Positions 1-6,183 of a stretch of DNA of 11,543 bases are shown here, piece by piece. The notes below the pieces were generated by a model. That model ran no database searches and was not told the DNA's origin. It worked only from the letters and a program-made list of their open reading frames with translations. Source of the stretch: JAUZPB01 sp037140715 (GTDB taxonomy: Bacteria; Bacteroidota; Ignavibacteria; Ignavibacteriales; SURF-24); NCBI GenBank assembly GCA_037140715.1, contig JBAXDX010000091.1, positions 1 to 11,543 on the forward strand, in the 5' to 3' direction. The translations under genes were made by a program, and so were the position numbers. Each line of letters begins with the position of its first letter. Position 1 is the first letter of the stretch.

Positions 1-126
1 CTTTTAGTGTCGGCGCCGACTCTTTTAGTGTCGGCGCCGACTCTTTTAGTGTCAACGCCGACTCTTTTAGTGTCGGCGTTGACTCTTTTAGTGTCGGCGC
101 CGACTCTTTTAGTGTCAAAACCGACT
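1..126. repeat. Tandem array of six 21-bp palindromic repeats, cut by the window edge
   Basis: Six head-to-tail 21-bp units start at 1, 22, 43, 64, 85 and 106. Each begins CTTTTAGT and contains a 12-bp core. In units 1, 2 and 5 the core is the perfect palindrome GTCGGCGCCGAC. Only the six central bases vary: GGCGCC in units 1, 2 and 5, AACGCC in unit 3, GGCGTT in unit 4 and AAAACC in unit 6. The flanks CTTTTAGTGTC and GACT do not change. There are no unique spacers, so this is not a CRISPR array. The array probably continues to the left of the window. The GC-rich cores stand out in AT-rich surroundings. The period is a multiple of three and both strands are open in at least one frame. Function is unknown: a minisatellite, a protein-binding array or a coding repeat are all possible. 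Confidence 0.93.
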
Positions 127-167
127 TTTCCGGTATATTTCCCGATACTTCCAGACTGTCCTGGCAT
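1..167 (-). CDS. Possible partial repeat-protein ORF reading through the 21-bp array
   Basis: On the minus strand an ATG at 167-165 opens a frame that stays open to the window edge, at least 55 codons. It begins MPGQSGSIGKYTGKVGF and then reads heptads DTKRVGA, with each 21-bp unit giving VGADTKR or a variant (VGFDTKR, VNADTKR, VGVDTKR). I do not recognise a family. No clear Shine-Dalgarno sequence precedes the ATG. The opposite strand is also open over the same stretch (7-240, heptads SAPTLLV), so openness alone is weak evidence because a repeat of 3n length stays open if one unit is open. The charged DTKR heptads look more plausible as a soluble repeat than the hydrophobic plus-strand reading. 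It could equally be a non-coding minisatellite. Confidence 0.22.
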   Translation of the reverse strand, partial: MPGQSGSIGKYTGKVGFDTKRVGADTKRVNADTKRVGVDTKRVGADTKRVGADTK

Positions 168-413
168 TCTATTTGATTATAATCAGACGCTTATTTTTTC
201 TGCCATGAAGTTAATTATGATAAACTTGTGGTTATTTTAGCCGGAGCGGAGGACATCAGCCTGAAAGTTGAATATTTTTACTATATTCGGGTTAGTCAAT
301 TTATAATGTTTTTATCTTTGTGTAAAAACAATAAAAAAGAAGGTGCCGGACCAGTTTATTAAATTTACAAAGCAAATAATAATAATTTTGAAATAAGAAC
401 AGAGGGTGTTTAA
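168..413. other. Intergenic leader between the repeat array and the DNA methyltransferase
   Basis: No gene is supported here. TATCTTTG at 313-320 fits the Bacteroidota -7 element TAnnTTTG and could serve the methyltransferase, with a leader of about 90 nt. However, there is no TTTG 19-21 bp upstream (GGGT or GGTT instead), so the promoter call is weak. The 3' part is very AT-rich. A weak purine-rich ribosome-binding site, AGAGGGTG, lies just ahead of the ATG at 414. Confidence 0.4.
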
Positions 414-1265
414 ATGATTAAAAGTCCATTAAGATACCCTGGCGGGAAAAGCAAAGCAGTTGATACCATATCTAAATTAATCCCTGAATATTCAGAATTC
501 AGAGAACCGTTTGTCGGAGGCGGGTCTGTGTTTATTCATCTGAAGCAAAAATACCCTTTCAAAAAATATTGGATAAATGATATTTATGAAAATTTATATT
601 GCTTTTGGAAGGAATGTAAAGATAACCCTGAAGAATTAATAAAATATATTAGTGATTTAAGAAAAATGTTTGCCGATGGCAAAGAATTATACAAATATAT
701 ATTAAGTAATATCGACCAGTTTGATAATACTAAAAAAGCGGCAGCATTTTTTGCTATTAACCGGATTACGTTTTCAGGAACATCTGAAAGCGGCGGGTAT
801 TCAAATGCTGCTTTTGAAAAAAGATTTACAACTTCCAGTATTGACAGGGTAGAATTACTTTCTAAAATACTGTCTGATACCAGGATAACTAATTATGATT
901 ATGAAGAAGTAATCTCCGCTGAAGGCGGGAATGTATTTATCTTTCTTGACCCCCCATATTTCTCAGCAACAAAATCATCGTTATATGGCAAAAATGGGAA
1001 CCTGCATAAATGCTTCGATCACGAAAGGTTTGCTAAGTTAATGAAACAAACTAACCATAAATGGCTGATTACGTATGATGACAGTGAATATATAAGAGGT
1101 CTGTTTTCTTTTGCAAATATCATATCCTGGAATCTGACATACGGTATGCGTAATGTAAATATGAAATCAGATCAAGTCGGCAAAGAATTATTTATATCAA
1201 ATTATCCCGTCAGGGCGGAAGTCAGGGAAGAAGAAGAAGCAAAAGGGTTCTTTGATATAATATAA
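414..1265 (+). CDS. D12-class adenine-N6 DNA methyltransferase (Dam-like)
   Basis: This 283-residue protein transfers a methyl group from S-adenosylmethionine to the N6 of adenine in DNA. The visible motifs are in the order of the D12 (alpha, Dam/DpnM-type) class. RYPGGK at residues 7-12 is motif X. EPFVGGGSVF at 31-40 is motif I of the SAM pocket. IND at 54-56 is the motif II region. NRITFSGTSESGGYS at 116-130 is typical of the family's central segment. The catalytic DPPYF (motif IV) is at 179-183. Length is normal for a single-domain Dam-like enzyme. The ATG at 414 is preceded by AGAGGGTG. No restriction endonuclease or second methyltransferase is adjacent, so within the window it is an orphan, although the left neighbour is not visible beyond the repeat array. 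Recognition sequence cannot be read from the protein. Orphan D12 enzymes may serve in epigenetic regulation or mismatch repair, or may be phage- or restriction-derived. Confidence 0.93.
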   Translation: MIKSPLRYPGGKSKAVDTISKLIPEYSEFREPFVGGGSVFIHLKQKYPFKKYWINDIYENLYCFWKECKDNPEELIKYISDLRKMFADGKELYKYILSNIDQFDNTKKAAAFFAINRITFSGTSESGGYSNAAFEKRFTTSSIDRVELLSKILSDTRITNYDYEEVISAEGGNVFIFLDPPYFSATKSSLYGKNGNLHKCFDHERFAKLMKQTNHKWLITYDDSEYIRGLFSFANIISWNLTYGMRNVNMKSDQVGKELFISNYPVRAEVREEEEAKGFFDII

Positions 1266-1280
1266 ATGGTTATCAACCAT
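1266..1280. other. Small perfect hairpin just after the methyltransferase stop codon
   Basis: ATGGTT-ATC-AACCAT forms a perfect 6-bp stem with a 3-nt loop, directly after the TAA at 1263-1265. There is no T-run immediately downstream; the nearest is TTTTTT at about 1313-1320. It is therefore a poor intrinsic terminator and may be chance or an mRNA 3'-end structure. Confidence 0.35.
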
Positions 1281-1393
1281 ACATTAAGGTAACTCAGCTA
1301 CTTACAAAAATGCTTTTTTATTTAGATTACTCAAATATTACATCATGCTACAATAGTTTAAGTATGTATTGATGCCGGGTACAGCAATTCAAC

Positions 1394-1406
1394 AGGACAT
1401 GTTTTG
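1394..1406 (+). promoter_or_regulatory. uvrC: Ribosome-binding site and TTG start of uvrC
   Basis: AGGA at 1394-1397 lies six bases before TTG at 1404. The frame is open upstream only back to a TAA at 1359-1361 and contains no ATG or GTG. The nearby ATGs at 1399 and 1411 are in another frame. TTG is therefore the best start, and it gives the usual UvrC N-terminus, with the conserved PGVY about 16 residues in. Confidence 0.7.
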
Positions 1407-3224
1407 GAAAATGATATTAAAATAAAACTTGAGAATCTGCCGAATAAACCAGGAGTTTATCAATTTTTTAATGATAAGAATAAGGTAATCTATGTCGGCA
1501 AGGCAAAGAACCTTAAAAACCGCGTGCGCTCTTATTTCCATAACAATATCCTGTCAGCAAAGACAAGAATCCTGGTGGAAAAAGTAAGAAATATTGAGAT
1601 TATTGTAACTGATACTGAAGTTGAAGCCCTGGTGCTTGAGAATAATCTTATTAAAGAACTGACTCCGAGATATAACATTTTGCTGAAGGACGATAAGACC
1701 TTCCCTTATATTGTTGTTACCAATGAACCATACCCGCGCGTTTATCCGACAAGGAACGTTGTTCGTGATGGTTCCAAGTATTTCGGTCCTTATACAGATG
1801 TTAAGAGCATGAGAAATTCTCTAAGAATGATTAACGATATATTCAGGATAAGGAACTGTAAGTTTTATATTAATCAGGAATTTATCGAAAAGAAAAAGAT
1901 TAAGCTCTGCCTTGAATACCATATTAAAAAGTGTGACGGTCCCTGTGAAGGACTTATTGCTCAAACAGCCTACCACGAAATGGCCGAGCAGGCAATGAAA
2001 ATTCTAAAAGGAAAGACTGATGATCTTATAAAAGATCTGACACAACAGATGCAGGATGCAGCAACTCAGTTCCAGTTTGAAAAGGCAGCCGAACTGCGGG
2101 ATATGATTGATCAGCTCAGGATTTATTCATCCAGACAAAAAGTAGTTACTAATGATAACACAGACCGCGATATTATCTGCGTAGCTTATGAAGGCAAAGA
2201 TGCCGTAGCTTCTATCTTTAATGTACGCAGCGGTAAGATGGTTGGGAAAAAACAACTTAAGCTTTCTGTGGAGGAGGATGAAGAACTTTCTGATATTTAT
2301 TCTTCACTTATACGGTTTTATTATAATGAAATTGTTGAAATCCCGCGTGAAATAGTAATAGAGACAGAACCTGCTGATATGGATGTGCTGATAGAATGGC
2401 TGAGTTCTGCGGCTTCTTTTAAAGTGAAGTTTTATATCCCTATGAAGTCCGGCGAACTAAAATCACTTGTAAATATGTGCAAACAAAACGCGATACTTCA
2501 GTTAAAAGAGATACAGCTTCAAAAGATGAAAAAAGAGGGTAATTTTCCCTACGTTTTGAACGCACTTAAAAGGGACTTAAGATTAAATGTAGTTCCAAGA
2601 CGGATTGAATGCTTTGATATTTCACATTTGCAGGGTGCCGATACAGTCGCCAGTATGGTTGTATTTATGGACGGTAAACCGAAGAAAAGCCAGTACAGAA
2701 AATTTATTATAAAAAGTGCCGAAGGCCCTGATGATTTTGAGAGTATGCGCGAGGTAATATCAAGACGCTATGGCAGACTAAAGGAAGAGAATGAACCTTT
2801 GCCGGGACTTATCATGGTTGACGGAGGCAAAGGACAGTTATCGAGCGCGGTCAATATTCTTAAGGAACTTGGCTTTAGTTCGTTTAATATTATCGGACTT
2901 GCCAAACGTCTTGAAGAAGTATTTTTTCCTGATGATTCTGAAGCGTTTATCATTCCGAAGACAAGCTCCAGTCTGAAGCTACTTCAGCATTTACGCGATG
3001 AGGCACACCGTTTTGCAATTACCTTCCACAGGCTCAGGCGCGACAAAAGAACATTTACTTCCGAGCTGACCGAAATAGATGGTATCGGTGCAAATACCGC
3101 AAAGAAATTATTAAAGGAACTTGAGAGCCTTGAGAAGATTAAATCATCCAGTCTTGAGGATATTTCTAAGGTAATCGGCAAAGCAAAAGCGGAAACGGTT
3201 TATAACTATTTCAATTCTCGATAA
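1404..3224 (+). CDS. uvrC: UvrABC system protein C, excision nuclease subunit
   Basis: UvrC makes the 3' and 5' incisions around bulky DNA lesions after UvrA and UvrB have located the damage. The 606-residue length is typical. Domains in order: a GIY-YIG nuclease domain at about 14-95, with PGVY at 16-19 and IYVGKAKNLKNR at 29-40, makes the 3' cut. A conserved cysteine cluster follows (C152, C169, C177, C181). A UvrB-binding UVR helical segment lies at about 205-240 (FEKAAELRD). An RNase H-like domain makes the 5' cut and contains CFDISH at 403-408, MVDGGKGQ at 471-478 and AHRFAITFHRLRR at 534-546. The C-terminus is a helix-hairpin-helix DNA-binding region (LTEIDGIGANTAKKLLKEL, 555-573). All key residues are present, so the protein should be active. 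Neither uvrA nor uvrB is in the window, which is common. The gap to the lipoprotein gene downstream is 75 bp on the same strand, so co-transcription is possible. Confidence 0.98.
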   Translation: MENDIKIKLENLPNKPGVYQFFNDKNKVIYVGKAKNLKNRVRSYFHNNILSAKTRILVEKVRNIEIIVTDTEVEALVLENNLIKELTPRYNILLKDDKTFPYIVVTNEPYPRVYPTRNVVRDGSKYFGPYTDVKSMRNSLRMINDIFRIRNCKFYINQEFIEKKKIKLCLEYHIKKCDGPCEGLIAQTAYHEMAEQAMKILKGKTDDLIKDLTQQMQDAATQFQFEKAAELRDMIDQLRIYSSRQKVVTNDNTDRDIICVAYEGKDAVASIFNVRSGKMVGKKQLKLSVEEDEELSDIYSSLIRFYYNEIVEIPREIVIETEPADMDVLIEWLSSAASFKVKFYIPMKSGELKSLVNMCKQNAILQLKEIQLQKMKKEGNFPYVLNALKRDLRLNVVPRRIECFDISHLQGADTVASMVVFMDGKPKKSQYRKFIIKSAEGPDDFESMREVISRRYGRLKEENEPLPGLIMVDGGKGQLSSAVNILKELGFSSFNIIGLAKRLEEVFFPDDSEAFIIPKTSSSLKLLQHLRDEAHRFAITFHRLRRDKRTFTSELTEIDGIGANTAKKLLKELESLEKIKSSSLEDISKVIGKAKAETVYNYFNSR

Positions 3225-3267
3225 ATTGCTTTATTTTCGCTATGCAAATAATGGAATACTTTCATGT

Positions 3268-3282
3268 AAGTGAATTTCACTT
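3268..3282. other. Inverted repeat ahead of the lipoprotein gene
   Basis: AAGTGAA-T-TTCACTT is a perfect 7-bp inverted repeat about a single central base, 18 bp before the lipoprotein ATG. It has the size and symmetry of a dimeric regulator's operator, but no regulator is encoded nearby and it may be chance. Confidence 0.3.
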
Positions 3283-3299
3283 CAGGATATGAGAAACTA

Positions 3300-4019
3300 A
3301 TGAAAATTTTACTAATAATAATTCTTTCATCGTTATTATCGATATTTTCCTGCGATAAAAAGAAACCTGTTGATAATGAGAATTCCAGCCCTGGCAAAAC
3401 ATTAAAAGAAAGCATTGAAAAAACGATTCGTGGAGAAGAGAAAACTCCGGGTAAATTAGGGCTTTTTGAGAAAACAGAATTGCCCATAAAAATAAAATAT
3501 GAAAAACTAATTATTGACAGCCTGAAAATAGATAAAAAGAACTATTACTTTTCGATTCTTGAGTTTTCAGACCCGACACTAAATCGTTTTGCCGTCTATG
3601 ATAACAAGCTCAGGCTTATGCTGCTTGATAAATCACTCAACGGAGATATTTCCGTAGATTTTGTTGATAAGAAGGAGTATAAATTCCTGCGGGTGGTTGA
3701 GAGTTTTCTTTCCAAAAATGTAATAAATGTTAAAAGGCTTTCCTTATATTGCATCGATACTATGAAAGTTAATCTCGCGTTCCGCGGTTTTATTTCACTT
3801 GTTCAGCCGGATGCATTTCTTTCGCAGGAATTTAAAGTATTTACCAAAGATTCAATCGTAACAACGATTACTCTTCCGCAACCAAAATTCAATGGTTTTG
3901 ACAGTTCCGATGTGTTTGTATTTAATAAAAATGTCAGGCGGTACGTCAGCTTAAAGAATTATTTTGATTCAATAGTTTATACGCAGATAAAAGCGTTTAA
4001 TCCTGAACATTTCCATTAG
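3300..4019 (+). CDS. Putative lipoprotein of unknown function
   Basis: I do not recognise this 239-residue protein. The ATG at 3300 gives a clean lipoprotein signal: MK, a hydrophobic run (ILLIIILSSLLSIF), then a lipobox-like IFSC with the acceptor cysteine at 18. Asp-Lys-Lys-Lys follows, then a polar, presumably disordered linker to about residue 60. Aspartate at +2 is an inner-membrane retention signal in Escherichia coli, but that rule does not carry over reliably to Bacteroidota relatives. A GTG at 3270 would add ten residues ahead of the signal and is less likely. The rest (about 60-239) alternates short hydrophobic and charged stretches, such as YYFSILEFSDPTLNRFAVYD, suggesting a beta-rich folded domain with no transmembrane helix. 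It lies between uvrC and adk on the same strand, and the context gives no functional clue. It could be a lineage-specific envelope protein. Confidence 0.72.
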   Translation: MKILLIIILSSLLSIFSCDKKKPVDNENSSPGKTLKESIEKTIRGEEKTPGKLGLFEKTELPIKIKYEKLIIDSLKIDKKNYYFSILEFSDPTLNRFAVYDNKLRLMLLDKSLNGDISVDFVDKKEYKFLRVVESFLSKNVINVKRLSLYCIDTMKVNLAFRGFISLVQPDAFLSQEFKVFTKDSIVTTITLPQPKFNGFDSSDVFVFNKNVRRYVSLKNYFDSIVYTQIKAFNPEHFH

Positions 4020-4130
4020 ACTTAATAATATTTAGAGAATCTGAGTTTTAAGAAACCACCTTATATAATGACAAATAAAGAACCTTAATAGTTTTAATTT
4101 TTTAACTTCAAAAATAACTTAGGATAAATG

Positions 4131-4775
4131 ATGAGAATTGTAATTTTCGGTGCACCGGGAGTCGGTAAAGGCACGCAGGCTAAAACATTAGCTTCAGAAT
4201 ATGATATACCACATATTTCTACAGGCGATATTTTACGCGCCGCAATTAAAAATGAAACAAAGCTTGGATTGCAGGCAAAGAAAATAGTTGAAAGCGGCGA
4301 CCTTGTAACAGATGATATTATGGCCGGCATTATTCAGGATGCCCTCTCGGATGAAAGCTGTAAAAAAGGCTTTATTCTTGACGGCTATCCAAGAACTCTT
4401 GAGCAGGCGAAACTGTTGGATAATATTTTTCTTAAACTTACAAAAGATGAAGAATATTATATCGCAATTACAGTTGACGATGAAATCATTGTGCAGAGAC
4501 TTACAAACCGCCTTACCTGTAAGACATGCGGAAGTATATTTAATATTTCCGATCTCGCCGATTTAAAGCTATGTCCGAAATGTGGCGGTATCGACAGTTT
4601 TTATAAAAGAAAGGATGATGAAGAAGGTGTTATCCGTAACAGGCTTAATATTTTTCATTCTCTTACAAAACCTGTTTTAGATTATTATGACAGCAAAGGC
4701 AAGATGATTTTTGTTGATGGCAGTCAGCCGGTTGAAAAAGTTGCTGAAGAGGTTACTGGTAAGATAAAATCATAG
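4131..4775 (+). CDS. adk: Adenylate kinase, long form with zinc-type lid
   Basis: Adk catalyses ATP + AMP = 2 ADP in the cytoplasm. The 214-residue protein starts MRIVIFGAPGVGKGTQ, with the P-loop GAPGVGKGT at 7-15. The AMP-binding segment ISTGDILR is at 29-36. FILDGYPRT at 81-89 and the arginines of QRLTNRL (122-128) are family hallmarks. The lid domain carries two Cys-x2-Cys pairs (C130/C133 and C148/C151), so it probably binds a structural zinc. RNRL at 169-172 supplies further conserved arginines. Two ATGs are adjacent, at 4128 and 4131. AGGA at 4121-4124 is six bases from the second but only three from the first, and family N-termini begin MR-hydrophobic, so I chose 4131; starting at 4128 adds one Met. 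Its stop is only 3 bp from the stop of the convergent ABC ATPase gene. Confidence 0.97.
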   Translation: MRIVIFGAPGVGKGTQAKTLASEYDIPHISTGDILRAAIKNETKLGLQAKKIVESGDLVTDDIMAGIIQDALSDESCKKGFILDGYPRTLEQAKLLDNIFLKLTKDEEYYIAITVDDEIIVQRLTNRLTCKTCGSIFNISDLADLKLCPKCGGIDSFYKRKDDEEGVIRNRLNIFHSLTKPVLDYYDSKGKMIFVDGSQPVEKVAEEVTGKIKS

Positions 4776-4778
4776 TAT

Positions 4779-5447
4779 TTATTTTTGTTTCAGTACTACA
4801 TTTACAGCTTTATGATTGTCAATTTTTGTAATTTTTGTGTTAAACTTGCGAACCAGATCATAGTTGTGAGTAGCACAGACAATTGATGTGCCCCGGGAAT
4901 TTATTGTCTTCAGAATTTCCAGAATCTCATAGGAAGTTTCAGGGTCTAAATTCCCGGTTGGCTCATCCGCTAAAATAAGTTTGGGATTATTAATTATTGC
5001 TCTGGCTATTGCCACCCGCTGTTGTTCACCGCCTGATAATTCCCTGGGCATATTTTTTTGTTTATGCAACAGTCCTACTTCCGAAAGCGAGTGAAATACT
5101 TTCTTCTTCAGGTCCTTTCCAGCATCTCCGGTCGCTTCCAGAATAAAAGCTAAATTATCAAAAACATTTCTGTCCTGCAAAAGTTTAAAGTCCTGAAATA
5201 TTACGCCCATTTTACGCCTGAGATAAGGAAGTTCTTTTTTCTTTATTCTGGAAGAATCAAATTCGCCAAATTCAACTCTGCCTGACTGCGGGAACAAGTC
5301 CATATAGATAAGCTTCATAAAAGTACTTTTACCACGCCCGCTTTTACCAATCAGGAAAGAAAACTCACCGGGTTCAAGCGTAAAATTTAAGTCTTCGAAA
5401 ACTAACTGGCTGGCATATCTGAAATTGACTTTGGAAAAACTAAGCAT
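4779..5447 (-). CDS. ftsE: FtsE-like ABC transporter ATP-binding protein
   Basis: This is a single ATPase domain of 222 residues, the usual size of FtsE. Motifs: Walker A GKSGRGKS at 34-41, Q-loop Q85 in VIFQDFKLL, signature LSGGEQQRVAIARA at 137-150, Walker B LILADEP at 157-163, and switch His194 in CATHNYD. IFQDFKLL and EPTGNLD are typical of the FtsE/LolD/MacB group. FtsE pairs with the membrane protein FtsX to control peptidoglycan hydrolases at the septum. No ftsX is adjacent, so the partner must be elsewhere. ATG 5447 is chosen because AGGA lies eight bases upstream and the N-terminus MLSFSKVNFRY fits the family; the longer frame from 5504 overlaps the upstream gene too far. It overlaps the methyltransferase gene by 8 bp and is the last gene of that operon. 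A LolD/MacB-type export ATPase remains an alternative. Confidence 0.85.
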   Translation of the reverse strand: MLSFSKVNFRYASQLVFEDLNFTLEPGEFSFLIGKSGRGKSTFMKLIYMDLFPQSGRVEFGEFDSSRIKKKELPYLRRKMGVIFQDFKLLQDRNVFDNLAFILEATGDAGKDLKKKVFHSLSEVGLLHKQKNMPRELSGGEQQRVAIARAIINNPKLILADEPTGNLDPETSYEILEILKTINSRGTSIVCATHNYDLVRKFNTKITKIDNHKAVNVVLKQK

Positions 5448-6183
5448 TTGATTTATCCTTAATAGCGACAAATTGAACCCGTTGCGAGTCTTGAGAGGCG
5501 TCATTTAATGAGAATGAGTCGTAACATTGTTTTACAATAAAACCATTAGTTACTAATAATTCGAAATAAACCTCGATTGGGAAAATTTTCTGTTTATGTG
5601 TTTCAATATATGAACTTCCATCCTCTAATGTAAACTGAAATTTGTTATAGTGCATGCGTTTTTCTTTGTCATAAACACTTTTCTGCTCATAATTAATACC
5701 TTTATAAATGCCTTTCCGGTTAAGAAACAGGACATTATTAATGCTGTTATTTTCGAGACTTACATCAAAAGAGAAAAAACCTTCATCAGACAGCAGGCAC
5801 CTGACTCCCTGAAATGTCCTGCTAAGGGATTTTTTAGTAATGAGATAATTAATACTGTCAAAAGCGGAGAAGATTAAATCGAATTTACCGTTGAAAGGCA
5901 GATGCTCCATATTACAACATACGCGTTTTAGTCTATTATCCGTGGACTGAGCAAGCATATTATAAGACAAGTCTGAAGTAATTACATCTTTAAAATACTC
6001 CATCATGCAGACAGCAAGCTTTGCGTTGCCGCCGGCAAGTTCAAGCACGCGTGCGTTATCAGGTAAATTGTCTTTCGTGATATTATAATAATATTCCGCC
6101 CATTCCTCGTATTTAATAAAGTGCATTAAATGGGCATATATTTCAGAAACAATTTGATAAGGTTTTACTTTTTTATATTCCAT
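5440..6183 (-). CDS. Class I SAM-dependent methyltransferase, substrate unknown
   Basis: This 247-residue protein has a Rossmann-type methyltransferase core. Motif I is VLELAGGNAKLA at 46-57, a variant of the usual VLDLGCGTG with Ala-Gly-Gly in place of Gly-Cys-Gly. D71 in VITSDLSYNML ends the second strand and should bind the SAM ribose. FDLIFSAFDSINYL at 101-114 is the motif IV region, and GFFSFDV follows at 135-141. The C-terminal third has a beta-rich insert, as in small-molecule or protein methyltransferases. I cannot name the substrate. The ATG at 6183 overlaps the end of pdxA by 19 bp, with AGG in the pdxA coding sequence as ribosome-binding site, and its stop overlaps ftsE by 8 bp. 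The three genes are very likely translated from one mRNA, though shared function does not follow. Confidence 0.85.
   Translation of the reverse strand: MEYKKVKPYQIVSEIYAHLMHFIKYEEWAEYYYNITKDNLPDNARVLELAGGNAKLAVCMMEYFKDVITSDLSYNMLAQSTDNRLKRVCCNMEHLPFNGKFDLIFSAFDSINYLITKKSLSRTFQGVRCLLSDEGFFSFDVSLENNSINNVLFLNRKGIYKGINYEQKSVYDKEKRMHYNKFQFTLEDGSSYIETHKQKIFPIEVYFELLVTNGFIVKQCYDSFSLNDASQDSQRVQFVAIKDKSNA

Noticed and set aside
1..126. CRISPR array
   Set aside because: The 21-bp units are directly contiguous, with no unique spacers and no cas genes nearby.
7..240. Plus-strand ORF of 77 codons through the repeat array
   Set aside because: It is open because the unit is 3n long. The hydrophobic SAPTLLV heptads and the tail resemble no protein I know, and no ribosome-binding site can be assessed at the edge.
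3270..3299. GTG start of the lipoprotein at 3270
   Set aside because: It would place ten polar residues ahead of an otherwise ideal signal peptide that begins at ATG 3300.
5448..5504. Longer FtsE starting at 5504
   Set aside because: The added 19 residues lie inside the upstream methyltransferase gene and precede the family's normal start, while ATG 5447 has a well-spaced AGGA.
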